A model generated the notes under the pieces. That model did no database searches and had not been told where the DNA came from. It saw only the letters and a program-made list of their open reading frames with translations. Below are positions 44,963 through 53,764 of a stretch of DNA of 64,000 nt, one piece after another. Source of the stretch: Methylobacterium sp. Leaf104 (lineage in GTDB: Bacteria > Pseudomonadota > Alphaproteobacteria > Rhizobiales > Beijerinckiaceae); NCBI RefSeq assembly GCF_001422885.1, contig NZ_LMMZ01000012.1, forward strand, positions 312,388 to 376,387, in the 5' to 3' direction. The position numbers were made by a program, and so were the translations under genes. Positions within the stretch are counted from its first letter, which is position 1, and every line of letters begins with the position of its first letter.

Positions 44963-45041
44963 ATGGACAGAGGCCCGGCCGGAACGACCACTCACGAGAG
45001 CTTCGGCGTTCCGGCAGAGGCCGAGACGAAGAGGATTCAGC

Positions 45042-45425
45042 ATGAACCGCGATCAGATCGAGGGCGGAATTCGCAACATTCGGGGCCGCGGGCGCTCCGC
45101 ACTCGGCGCCGTGACCGGGCGGGTTCGTCCGCAGGCCGAAGGCGCCTACGATCAGGCTGCCGGCGCCGTCCAGTACGCCTATGGCCGAGCCCGGGATACC
45201 GCCGACGAGTTGCAGCGCGATGGAGCCCACCTCGTCGACGAGGCGCGTCACCGGGGCCGAGCGATCGCCGGCGACCTGCAGGAGCGCGGCCGGATCTACC
45301 AGGACGAGGCGATACGTCGTGGGCGGGCCGTTGCCCGCCGGGCCGACGAGAACAAGGCCACCACGCTTCTTCTCGTGGCCGCTGCCGCCTTCAGCGCCGG
45401 ATGGCTCCTGCGCCGCACCCGCTGA
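45042..45425 (+). CDS. CsbD-like protein with C-terminal membrane anchor
   Basis: 127 residues. The N-terminus 'MNRDQIEGGIRNIRGRGRSALGAVTG' is a CsbD-type start; the middle is a charged amphipathic helix with Arg/Asp/Ala repeats ('YGRARDTADELQRDGAHLVDEARHRGRAIAG'); a single hydrophobic helix follows near the end ('TTLLLVAAAAFSAGWLL'). It is likely a stress-related protein tethered to the membrane. It follows csbD on the same strand after 149 bases and ends at a clear terminator. Confidence 0.75.
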   Translation: MNRDQIEGGIRNIRGRGRSALGAVTGRVRPQAEGAYDQAAGAVQYAYGRARDTADELQRDGAHLVDEARHRGRAIAGDLQERGRIYQDEAIRRGRAVARRADENKATTLLLVAAAAFSAGWLLRRTR

Positions 45426-45446
45426 GCCGTCGATTCACCACCTGAC

Positions 45447-45478
45447 GAAGGCCGGGGCGCCCATGCGTCCCGGCCTTC
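45447..45478 (+). terminator. Intrinsic terminator after the anchored CsbD-like gene
   Basis: A 10-bp stem (45447-45456 with 45469-45478) extended inward by further pairs to a CCAT loop, followed by TTCGTG. It starts 21 bases after the stop at 45425. The tail is only weakly T-rich, as is common in GC-rich genomes. Confidence 0.6.
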
Positions 45479-45583
45479 TTCGTGTCGAACGGTTCGGCAT
45501 CGCGCCCCTTGGATGAGGGATGGTTTCCGTGGCACGCAGGGCGACGCGCGGCGATTCAATCGCTCCGCCCGAGGAGAGCGGGG

Positions 45584-46366
45584 ATGCCGATACGCCACTG
45601 GGCCGAGTTGACGACGGACGAGATTCGGGATCGTGACATGGGTTGCGCCATTGCCGTGCTGCCCGTCGCCGCCATCGAGCAGCACGGCCCTCACCTGCCC
45701 TTGGCCACCGACGCAATCATCGCCGAGGGCTATCTCGCGCGCCTGATGGCGCTGCCGGCCGACGATCTCGACGTGCTGCTCCTGCCTATCCAGGTGATCG
45801 GCAAATCCGACGAGCACGAGAGCTTTCCCGGCACCCTGTCGCTGACCACGGCGACGGCCCTGCAGGCTTGGGCCGGGATCGGCGATGCCGTCCGCCGGGC
45901 CGGCTGCTCCAAGCTCGTCATCGTCACCTCGCATGGCGGCAACAGCGGCCTGATCGACCTGTTGGCCGGGGACTTGCGCGGGCGCCACGCGATGGTGGCG
46001 GTGACCACCGCCTGGAGTCGGTTCGGCTACCCGGATCAACTGTTTCCCGAATTGGAGATTCTTCACGGCATCCATGGCGGCGGCATCGAGACCGCCCTGA
46101 TGCTGGCCCTGCGGCCGGACCTGGTGCGGCGTCAGGAGATCACGGATTTCACACCGCGCACGCTGGCGATGACGCGGACCTTCACGCACCTGCGCGCCGG
46201 TCGCCCCGCCGCCTTCGCCTGGCGGGCGGAAGACCTCAACCCGGCCGGTGCCATCGGCGATGCCCGGCTCGGTACGGCGGAGGCGGGGACCCTTGCCCTC
46301 GACCATGGCGCAAAAGCCTTCCTCGAACTCCTGCGCGACGTCGATCGCTTCCGTCTTGCCGAGTGA
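45584..46366 (+). CDS. Creatininase-family amidohydrolase
   Basis: 260 residues. The family's metal ligands appear in 'VAAIEQHGPHLPLATDAI' (Glu, His, Asp), 'VIVTSHGGNSGLIDLL' (His) and 'GIHGGGIETALML' (Glu). Creatininase-family enzymes hydrolyse cyclic amides (creatinine, formamides in riboflavin or F420 routes) or process peptides such as the mycofactocin precursor. Nothing nearby fixes the substrate. The ATG at 45584 has GAGGAG upstream. It is a single gene between the CsbD pair and the sigma-factor operon. Confidence 0.85.
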   Translation: MPIRHWAELTTDEIRDRDMGCAIAVLPVAAIEQHGPHLPLATDAIIAEGYLARLMALPADDLDVLLLPIQVIGKSDEHESFPGTLSLTTATALQAWAGIGDAVRRAGCSKLVIVTSHGGNSGLIDLLAGDLRGRHAMVAVTTAWSRFGYPDQLFPELEILHGIHGGGIETALMLALRPDLVRRQEITDFTPRTLAMTRTFTHLRAGRPAAFAWRAEDLNPAGAIGDARLGTAEAGTLALDHGAKAFLELLRDVDRFRLAE

Positions 46367-46418
46367 GACATGGACACGTGAGACATCGGACAGGGCGAGG
46401 GTCGGTCCCATGCGCTCC

Positions 46419-46444
46419 GTAACCTTCGGAGATGCCGGCGCGAA
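46419..46444 (+). promoter_or_regulatory. SigF-type promoter of the sigma/anti-sigma operon
   Basis: GTAACC (46419-46424), a 16-base spacer, then CGAA (46441-46444). This matches the promoter motif I recall for Caulobacter SigF-dependent genes exactly, and lies upstream of a SigF/NrsF-like pair, so autoregulation is likely. From about 46451 to the start at 46607 the leader would be some 155 bases long. Confidence 0.65.
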
Positions 46445-46606
46445 CAAGCGTGATGCGGGAGGCCCGACCCCCCGGATCATGGAGCACACCCGATGGCCTG
46501 TGCCGTCCCGGCCGGACACGTCCTGCCCGCCCCGCGTGCCCGCGATGCCTTCGGCTGGCCCCGAAGCCCCCGACACCCGGCGGTGCGTGGTGGACTGCTG
46601 GAGCGC

Positions 46607-47218
46607 ATGACCCCGGACCAAGCTCTCGCGGCCGGCATGGCGGCCGCCCAGGCAGGTGACGCGGAGGCCTATCGCTGCCTGTTGCGCGACTGCCTGCCGG
46701 TGATCGCCGGGATGGCGCGGGCACAGGGCGTCCGGCCGGAGGCGGTGGACGACGTCGTTCAGGACGTGCTGCTGACGATCCATCGGGCGCGGGCGACCTA
46801 CGACCCGGCCCGGCCTTTCCTGCCCTGGCTGCGCGCCATCACCCAGCGGCGGGCCATCGACCGGATGCGCCGGGCCGGCCGACGCCCGCGGGAGGTCCAT
46901 GATCCCATCGCCTACGAGGCGGAGGTCGATCGCGGCCCCGCTCCGGAGCACGGACTGGAGGCGCGCGACCGCCAGCGCAGCCTCGCCCGGGCGGTCGCCG
47001 CCCTGCCCGAAGGACAGCGCCAGGCGGTGGAGCATCTCGCCCTGCAGGAGCGCAGCCTGGACGAGACGGCCGCGTTGACGGGACGCAGCAAGGGCGCCCT
47101 GAAGGTGAACCTGCACCGGGCGCTCAAGGCCCTGCGCCGGACGCTCGGGCCGGGATCCACCGATCAGGACGCGGCCGGTGGCCCCCGGACGGACGAGCGA
47201 GGACACCACGATGCCTGA
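46607..47218 (+). CDS. sigF: ECF-family sigma factor (SigF-like)
   Basis: 203 residues. Region 2 ('AVDDVVQDVLLTIHRARATYDPARPFLPWLRAITQRRAIDRMRR') and region 4 ('LPEGQRQAVEHLALQERSLDETAALTGRSKGALKVNLHRALKALRR') are complete. ATG 46607 with GGAG upstream is preferred over the ATG at 46493, which adds 38 Pro/Arg-rich residues. The stop overlaps the start of a DUF1109/NrsF membrane anti-sigma gene, the defining neighbour of the Caulobacter SigF group, which responds to heavy-metal and oxidative stress. The creatininase gene upstream and Mn-catalase gene downstream could be targets; neither has the promoter motif. Confidence 0.85.
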   Translation: MTPDQALAAGMAAAQAGDAEAYRCLLRDCLPVIAGMARAQGVRPEAVDDVVQDVLLTIHRARATYDPARPFLPWLRAITQRRAIDRMRRAGRRPREVHDPIAYEAEVDRGPAPEHGLEARDRQRSLARAVAALPEGQRQAVEHLALQERSLDETAALTGRSKGALKVNLHRALKALRRTLGPGSTDQDAAGGPRTDERGHHDA

Positions 47219-47870
47219 TGCGCCCCGCACGCCCGCGCAGGACCGCCTCGTGGACACCCTCGCCGGCGGTCTGCGGCCGGTCCGGCGCCTGCCTGCGCCG
47301 TCGTTGCGGGCGCTCGCCTGGTGCGCGGCCGCTCTCGGGCTGGGCCTCGCGCTAATGCCGTTCGCCGATCTCGAGGCTCTTCGCGCCCGCATGGCGGTGG
47401 CCGACCTGCGCTACGCCGCCCTCGGCGCGGTGCTGACCGCCGTCGCGGCGGTCGTCGCGGCGTTCCAGACCAGCGTGCCGGGACGCTCCTCCGCCTGGGC
47501 GTTGCTGCCCCTGGCGCCGGTCGCCCTCTGGATCGGCGCCAGCGGTGCCGGCTGCCTGCGCGACTGGGTGGTGCCCGGGGCCGATTCGGCCGACATGCAC
47601 CAGACCGGCGGATGCGTCGCCTTCCTGCTCACCGTCTCGATCCCGCTGTCGCTGGTCCTCGTCTGGATGCTGCGGCGGGCCTGCCCCCTGCGTCCCAACC
47701 TCACGGCGGCCCTGGCAGGACTCTCGGCGGCGGCGGCGGCGGCGGCACTCCTCGTGCCGTTTCACCCGCACGACGCCACCGCGACGGACCTCGCCCTCCA
47801 TGCGCTCGTGGTCGGCCTCGTGATCGCGGGCAACAGCCTCGCCGGCGGACGCCTGCTCGGACGGGGCTGA
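47211..47870 (+). CDS. nrsF: NrsF-like DUF1109 membrane anti-sigma factor
   Basis: 219 residues with about six hydrophobic helices and a short cytoplasmic N-terminus, the layout of DUF1109/NrsF. These proteins hold their cognate ECF sigma factor at the inner membrane until stress releases it. Two Cys shown to matter in NrsF have likely counterparts in 'HQTGGCVAFLL' and 'LRRACPLRPNL'. It overlaps the sigma gene by eight bases. The signal sensed here cannot be read from the sequence; metals or peroxide would follow the Caulobacter example. Confidence 0.85.
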   Translation: MPDAPRTPAQDRLVDTLAGGLRPVRRLPAPSLRALAWCAAALGLGLALMPFADLEALRARMAVADLRYAALGAVLTAVAAVVAAFQTSVPGRSSAWALLPLAPVALWIGASGAGCLRDWVVPGADSADMHQTGGCVAFLLTVSIPLSLVLVWMLRRACPLRPNLTAALAGLSAAAAAAALLVPFHPHDATATDLALHALVVGLVIAGNSLAGGRLLGRG

Positions 47871-48414
47871 GCCGCGTCACGTCCAGGCGAGGAGAACCTC
47901 CTCGGTGGTCACGGGGTGGACCTGCTGGCCGTCGCGGCGATGACACGTCGTCGGCAGGGCGTCGTGCGCCTCGTCCGGGCATCGCCAGGGTGTCGATGCC
48001 GCGCGTCCGCGGGCGGGCATCGAGGTCGGTGCCGGTGCTAGCCGCCTCGGGTGCCGCGGCCTTCGCCCGGATGCTGGGCCAGGATGAAGCGGTGAAGCTG
48101 GTGCGCGCCGAGGCGCGCCGGGGCGCGCACGCCACTCGCTCACGATCCCCTCCCCTCTTGTCCACCGCCGGCCCTGGACGGGCCGGTCTGGATCAACCGC
48201 GATTGCGGAGCGGAGTTCTGTGAAATGATGCCCGGAGCCTGAGGCTAGAGGCTCCCTTTGTCGAAATAAAATGCATTCCGTCAAAAACTGAACACGACGT
48301 GCGCCCGTCGGTTCTCGGGTTATCCGGAGGCCGATGTCTCCGTGTACACGCCCATCGCACCGCCGCCAGCGTGACGAATGGGCTCTTCTTGTTCGAGAAT
48401 GGCGAGATCTCCGC
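47871..48414. other. Intergenic region upstream of the Mn catalase
   Basis: About 540 bases without a believable gene; frames on both strands are low-complexity Arg/Pro/Ala translations. The last 180 bases are less GC-rich and include a hairpin (48234-48255) and a weak, two-mismatch EcfG-like pair (TGAAC-N16-GGTT, 48289-48313). The catalase promoter presumably lies here. Confidence 0.5.
48234..48255 (+). promoter_or_regulatory. Hairpin about 160 bases upstream of the Mn catalase start
   Basis: GGAGCCT (48234-48240) pairs with AGGCTCC (48249-48255) around an 8-base loop, followed by CCTTTGTCG. It could end a transcript from upstream or be part of a catalase leader. No T-run of useful length follows. 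Confidence 0.3.
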
Positions 48415-49269
48415 ATGTTGTACTATGATAAGCGCCTCCAATACCCCGTGAAGGTCGACAGTCCGGACCCGATCTTCGCGCGGATGCTGCAGCAGGCCAT
48501 CGGCGGTATCGAGGGCGAGATCCGCGTCTGCATGCAGTACTTCTTCCAGGGCTGGGGGGCGCGCGGACCGACGACCAAGTACCGCGACATGCTGCTCAAC
48601 ACCGCGACGGAGGAGATCGGCCATATCGAGATGCTGGCCACCGCGGTGGCGCTGAATCTCGAGACCGCGCCGACGGCGCTGCAGGAGGAGGGGGCGGCCG
48701 ATGGCGTCGTCGGAGCCGTGATGGGCGGGGCGAACCCGCGCCACGCCATCGAGGGCATGCTGCACCGGCACGTGCTCTCCACCGGCCTGGCGGCCTACCC
48801 GGCCAATTGCGACGGCGTGCCCTTCGACATGAGCCATGTCTACGCCAGTGGAAATCTCGCGGCGGACATGTATTGCAACGTCGCCGCCGAGACGACGGGC
48901 CGTGTCCTGGCGGTTCGCCTGTTCAACGCCGCCCATGATGCCGGCATGAAGGACATGCTGCACTTTCTCATCGCGCGGGACACCATGCACCAGCAGCAAT
49001 GGCTCGCGGTGATCGAGGAGCTCGGCGGCGACGAAGGCAACCTGCCGATCCCGAACAGCTTCCCGCAGAGCAAGGAACACGAGAAGTTCAATTACAACTT
49101 CTTCGCCACCACCCGCGACGGCGCCCCGCCGCCGGCCGGGCGCTGGACCAGCGGGCCGTCCCTCGACGGCAAGGGCACGTTCACGGTGGTCCAGAACGAG
49201 CCGATGGGCGAGGTGCCCGATCTCGGTCCGGCGCGGCCCGACAGCGGTGCGCAGACCCAGCAGATGTGA
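48415..49269 (+). CDS. Manganese (non-heme) catalase
   Basis: 284 residues. A ferritin-like four-helix domain carries the dimanganese ligands: Glu in 'GGIEGEIRVCMQYFFQGW', Glu and His in 'NTATEEIGHIEMLAT', and Glu/His further on in 'CNVAAETTGRVLAVRLFNAAHDAGMKDMLHFLIARDTMHQ'. The enzyme disproportionates H2O2 in the cytoplasm without heme. The C-terminal ~60 residues are the usual Pro/Gly tail. The start at 48415 (MLYYDKRLQ) matches the family. It lies downstream of the sigma/anti-sigma pair but 540 bases away, so it is its own unit. Confidence 0.93.
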   Translation: MLYYDKRLQYPVKVDSPDPIFARMLQQAIGGIEGEIRVCMQYFFQGWGARGPTTKYRDMLLNTATEEIGHIEMLATAVALNLETAPTALQEEGAADGVVGAVMGGANPRHAIEGMLHRHVLSTGLAAYPANCDGVPFDMSHVYASGNLAADMYCNVAAETTGRVLAVRLFNAAHDAGMKDMLHFLIARDTMHQQQWLAVIEELGGDEGNLPIPNSFPQSKEHEKFNYNFFATTRDGAPPPAGRWTSGPSLDGKGTFTVVQNEPMGEVPDLGPARPDSGAQTQQM

Positions 49270-49335
49270 GGCTCCGGACGCGCCGGTATACCGGCGGGGT
49301 CGTGTCGAGGTCGCGGGGTTTTCGCCCCGCGCCGC

Positions 49336-50211
49336 TCAGGCGGCGCGGATCGCGGCCGCGACCTCGCCCGGATACTCCTCGTGCGGGCTGAGCGCGCCCG
49401 GCACCGAGGCCCGGGCGACCCGGCCGGTGGCGATCAGCGCGTCCATCTCGGCGCCGGAGCGGCGCGGCGCCCGCTCCGGCCGCAGGACCAGGACCGGCGG
49501 CAGGCCGGGAGCGTCGAACAGGTCGAGGAAGTCCCGGCGGCTGGCGAAGGGGTCGAGGCCGCCGGTGACGAAGGCGGCGGTGCCGAAGCGGCCGCCGTTC
49601 TGGCGGGTGATGGCGTGCTTGTCGGCGATGACGCCCGGGGTGACGTGGTCGGGGTCGGCATAGACGTGGGCGCGCATCATCCGGCCGATGACCGGGCGGC
49701 TGATGTTGATGCGGTAGAGGGCGTCGCCCAGGAGCGGCAGCTCGACGGCCCGGCGCAGGCCGGCGAACAGGCCCTTGCGCTCCGGCCCGAGGGCGGTGGG
49801 CAGGGGCCCGCGCCAGGTCGGGGCGACGAGGACGAGGCGCGCGAAGGCCCGGGGGTGGCGCCGGGCGGCGGCCACGAGGTAGCCGGCCGCGTGGCCGGCC
49901 GCGACGCCGAGGGCGTAGGGCCCGGGGGCCTCCGCCAGCAGGGCGTCGAGGAAGGCGTGCATCGTCTCCGGGTTCATCGGCACCCGGGCGCGGACATGGT
50001 CGCCGAAGCCCGGCCAGTCCGGCACGAGGCAGCGATAGGCGTGGCCGAGATCCTTGGCCAGGGGCCGCATCTCGACCCGGGCCGAGATCGAGGACAGGGC
50101 CGGCAGCAGCAGAGCGTCGGGGCCGCTGCCCACGACGTCGTAGGGGGTCGGGACGCGGCGCCCGGCGAATTTCAGCGCGAAGCTCCGGGCGGAATGGGCC
50201 GGGTCGATCAT
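49336..50211 (-). CDS. Alpha/beta-hydrolase-fold protein lacking the nucleophile serine
   Basis: 291 residues with the alpha/beta-hydrolase layout: 'LLLPALSSISARVEM' near the oxyanion strand, 'CLVPDWPGFGDH' and 'LVLVAPTWRGPL'. At the nucleophile elbow the sequence is 'ALGVAAGHAAGYL': the position expected to be Ser (GxSxG) is Ala. An acidic residue region ('SRRDFLDLFDAP') and a C-terminal His ('SPHEEYPGEV') remain. It may be a non-hydrolytic member or use another mechanism. It follows dapD on the same strand after 235 bases that contain a tandem repeat. Substrate unknown. Confidence 0.75.
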   Translation of the reverse strand: MIDPAHSARSFALKFAGRRVPTPYDVVGSGPDALLLPALSSISARVEMRPLAKDLGHAYRCLVPDWPGFGDHVRARVPMNPETMHAFLDALLAEAPGPYALGVAAGHAAGYLVAAARRHPRAFARLVLVAPTWRGPLPTALGPERKGLFAGLRRAVELPLLGDALYRINISRPVIGRMMRAHVYADPDHVTPGVIADKHAITRQNGGRFGTAAFVTGGLDPFASRRDFLDLFDAPGLPPVLVLRPERAPRRSGAEMDALIATGRVARASVPGALSPHEEYPGEVAAAIRAA

Positions 50212-50290
50212 CGTACGCCTCTTCCTCGCTTCCGGGACGATTCCACCGGCACCAGATGGGGCATGGCCGGCCGCACCGGCACGCGACCGA

Positions 50291-50445
50291 GCGACGCCCC
50301 GAAAGGGGCTTCGCTCGGAAACTCGTGACGCGATCCGGCGACGCCCCGAAAGAGGCTTCGCTCGGAAACTCGTGACGCGATCCGGCGACGCCTCGGGAAG
50401 CGGCTTCGCCCGGAGCCGGGTCGATCGATCCGGCGATGCCCCGGG
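50291..50445. repeat. 47-bp tandem repeat with internal stem-loop
   Basis: Units begin at 50291, 50338 and 50385 (period 47), with a degenerate fourth from about 50433. The first two are nearly identical; later ones decay. Each starts GCGACGCC and carries a stem around a GAAA-type loop (GCCCC-GAAA-GGGGC at 50296-50309, extended by AGCGA/TCGCT). It lies between dapD and the hydrolase gene, so the repeats would be present in a shared mRNA as successive hairpins. Confidence 0.8.
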
Positions 50446-50446
50446 A

Positions 50447-51301
<855 letters not shown>

Positions 51302-51408
51302 GGGGCAGGTTCCGGCAACGGATCGGGACGGGCCCCGTGCTTACAAAAGCCCGTCCGGCCTGTCACCTTCGCGGCGGCGCGCGTCGGGACGGCGCCGGGC
51401 GGCCGGGC

Positions 51409-51837
51409 TCACCCCGCGGTCATGGGCTTGGAGCTGGCATGGCCGCAGGCGTCGTAGCGGCGCTCGATGAAGAAGTAGTCCTTCATGGTGGTGTTGAAGT
51501 ACTTGGCCGAGACGGAGACCTCGCGCTTGGCGGGCCGCCCCTCGGTGATGGCGCTGGGCACCCGCTCGATGGTGCAGCACTCGGTCTTGTCCCCGAGATA
51601 GTCGAGCCGGTTGGCATAGGCCCGCCCGCCGTGATCGCCGTTCTTGACGATGTCGCGGATCATGATGTCGACATAGGCCTCGTCGGGCAGGGTCGCGTTG
51701 GTCTCGTAGCAGATCAGCAGCCGGGTCGACTGCTCGTAGAGCAGGTAGCCCCCGCCGGCGACCGCCGTCGCGAAGAAGGTGATGACCGCCGCCTGGGCGG
51801 CCCATCCCTTCGGTTTCTCCTCAGCGGCTTGCGCCAT
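51409..51837 (-). CDS. Hypothetical single-pass membrane protein
   Basis: 142 residues. One membrane helix near the N-terminus ('AAVITFFATAVAGGGYLLYEQ', about 12-32) is followed by an extracytoplasmic domain with four Cys ('LICYETN', 'KTECCTIE', 'DACGHASS') that could form disulfides. No family is recognised. The start at 51837 (MAQAAEEK) has GGAGG twelve bases upstream; a GTG three codons earlier is possible. It precedes dapD on the same strand by about 107 bases. Function unknown. Confidence 0.7.
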   Translation of the reverse strand: MAQAAEEKPKGWAAQAAVITFFATAVAGGGYLLYEQSTRLLICYETNATLPDEAYVDIMIRDIVKNGDHGGRAYANRLDYLGDKTECCTIERVPSAITEGRPAKREVSVSAKYFNTTMKDYFFIERRYDACGHASSKPMTAG

Positions 51838-52071
51838 CGCAGTCACACACCTCCGCGGGCCAGGCCGGCGCCGCCCGGAGGGCGCGGGACATGGCTTCGC
51901 CCGCACGCCGGACGACGCGCAGGGCCGAGCTTGCACCGAAAATCATGACAAATGGTTTCGGAAATCGGGAGGTTCGTCGCGTTCGGGAGATCGGGAACGG
52001 CGCCGGGCTTTCGAAAGCCCGCGGGCTCGGATCTCCCGGCCGAACGCGTCCGGCAGGCCCGTCCCTGCTCC

Positions 52072-52530
52072 TCAGGGCGCGATCCGGTCGAACCGGTCGC
52101 TCAACCCGGCGAGGTCGCCCGCGAAGGTGGCGAGGTCGGCGCTGAGCTCGCCGTGGATCGCCTGGGCGGCGTCGGGAAACTCCTCCAGCACCCGGCGCAT
52201 CAGGGTCGGGGTGATGCGGACCACCTCGGCGGGGCTCGCCGCGTCGGCGTCGCAGGGGCGCTCGCCGCGCTGGAACAGGGCGAGGCGCCCGATCAGGCCC
52301 GACCGGCCGACGGTGACGGGGGCCGCGCGTCCGCCCCGCGGGGTCAGCGTGAGGCTGCCCGACATCACCACGTAGCCGCCGTCTCCGCGCTCCCCCTGCG
52401 CGAACAGGCGCTCGCCCGCGGCCAGGCTGCGGCGCTCCGCGGCGAAGGAGAGCAGGCGCAGGGCGTCCCGGCCCATGAAGCCGAACAGCGGGGCGGCGCT
52501 CAGAATCGCGATGTCGTCGTCGAGCCCCAC
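52072..52530 (-). CDS. Cyclic-nucleotide-binding-domain protein
   Basis: 152 residues made up almost entirely of one cNMP-binding (Crp-type) beta-barrel: 'LSAAPLFGFMGRDALRLLSFAAERRSLAAGERLFAQGERGDGGYVVMSGSLTLT' covers the first strands, and 'GLIGRLALFQRGERPCDADAASPAEVVRI' is the phosphate-binding cassette region, with Arg instead of the usual Glu in GExALL-type loops. No DNA-binding helix follows, so it is not a classical regulator. GTG 52530 with GGAAGG upstream is preferred over the long frame beginning at 52752. Ligand binding is uncertain. Confidence 0.8.
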   Translation of the reverse strand: MGLDDDIAILSAAPLFGFMGRDALRLLSFAAERRSLAAGERLFAQGERGDGGYVVMSGSLTLTPRGGRAAPVTVGRSGLIGRLALFQRGERPCDADAASPAEVVRITPTLMRRVLEEFPDAAQAIHGELSADLATFAGDLAGLSDRFDRIAP

Positions 52531-52785
52531 CTGCCGCCCTTCCAGTGCCGCGCTGCCGGACCAGCTTAGCCGAAGCGCCGGGCGCGTGAAACGGCGGGGT
52601 TTCCGATGCCGGGAACCGAGCGTTCGCCCCGCGGCGCGCCCCTGCGCGCTTGATCCGGCACGCGACGGAGGCCGTCGACGACGATCCGATGCCGCGGACG
52701 TCGCGCGAATAGCGCGGTCGACGGATCGGATTGCCGAAAGAGGGCGCGTCACGACGCGGGTCGCGAGACCCGGTCGGGCACGGCC

Positions 52786-53472
52786 CTAGGGCAGCAGCTT
52801 GTAGCCGCCGCCCTCGGTGACGAGGATCGCGGCCAGGGCTGGGTTCGGCTCGATCTTCTGGCGCAGGCGGTAGATGTGGGTCTCGAGGGTGTGGGTGGTG
52901 ACCTGCGCGTTGTAGCCCCAGACCTCGGCGAGCAGGGTGTCGCGGCCGACCACCTCGCGGCCCGCCCGGTAGAGGAAGCGCAGGATCGCGGTCTCCTTCT
53001 CGGTGAGCTTCAGCTTCGAGCCGCGCTCGCCCACCAGCAGCTTGGCGCCGGGGCGGAAGGTGTAGGGGCCGATCTGGAACACGGCGTCCTCGCTGGCCTC
53101 GTGGCTGCGCAGGTGGGCGCGGATGCGCGCCAGCAGGACGGCGAACTTGAACGGCTTGGTGACGTAGTCGTTGGCGCCGGCCTCCAGGCCCTCGACCGTG
53201 TCGTCCTCGGAATCCTGCGCCGTCAGCATGATGACCGGTCCGCGATAGCCGCTGCGGCGCATGGCGCGCACGGCCTCGCGCCCGTCCATGTCGGGCAGGC
53301 CGACATCCATCACCGCGAGGTCGATCCGGTCCTCGGTGACGCGCGTGATCGCGCTCTGCCCGTCGAGGGCCGTCAGGACGGTGAATTCATCGTACAGATC
53401 GAGCTGCTCCATCAGCGTCTCGCGCAGCGAGGCGTCGTCGTCGCAGATCAGCAGGCGATGGGTATTCGGCAT
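52786..53472 (-). CDS. OmpR/PhoB-family response regulator
   Basis: 228 residues. Receiver domain: acidic pocket 'ICDDDASLRE', phospho-acceptor Asp in 'AVMDVGLPDMDG', Thr in 'IMLTAQDSE', Lys in 'YVTKPFKF'. The C-terminal winged helix-turn-helix has 'LTEKETAILRFLYRAGREVVGRDTLLAEVWGYNAQVTTHTLETHIYRLRQKIE', standard for OmpR-type DNA binding. No sensor kinase is next to it. Size and the 'YNAQVTTHTLETHI' block are like a conserved alphaproteobacterial orphan regulator, but I cannot assign a regulon. Confidence 0.92.
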   Translation of the reverse strand: MPNTHRLLICDDDASLRETLMEQLDLYDEFTVLTALDGQSAITRVTEDRIDLAVMDVGLPDMDGREAVRAMRRSGYRGPVIMLTAQDSEDDTVEGLEAGANDYVTKPFKFAVLLARIRAHLRSHEASEDAVFQIGPYTFRPGAKLLVGERGSKLKLTEKETAILRFLYRAGREVVGRDTLLAEVWGYNAQVTTHTLETHIYRLRQKIEPNPALAAILVTEGGGYKLLP

Positions 53473-53764
53473 CGACCGAAGGACTTTCAGGCAGTTTGCA
53501 GGACGTGCCGCTGGTCCCTGAGGACCATCGGCGGGCGGTGGCGAACAGGATCAACGGTTGCGGCGACTTTCGACGGCACCATGATGACACGGGGCCACTA
53601 TCTTGCCGTATGTAAATCGCATCGCGCACATTAAACCAAGAATTCCGGCCGCGCACAATACGGTTGTGCGCAGCCTAACCCCCGCGAAACGGCCGGGACC
53701 TGCGAAAAGTTTCAGGTCGACCAGCGGATTGGCAGCTTTGCGCGGCCGGGCGATAAGCGCCCTC

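Noticed and set aside
44981..45010. GGAAC and CGTT upstream of the anchored CsbD-like gene
   Set aside because: The spacer is 21 bases instead of 16-17, so it does not make an EcfG promoter.
48289..48313. EcfG-like promoter (TGAAC-N16-GGTT) before the Mn catalase
   Set aside because: Two mismatches to GGAAC/CGTT, including in the conserved -35 element; too weak beside the exact match at 44581.
47877..48416. Long open frames on both strands between nrsF and the catalase gene
   Set aside because: Low-complexity translations typical of GC-rich non-coding DNA, with no family features on either strand.
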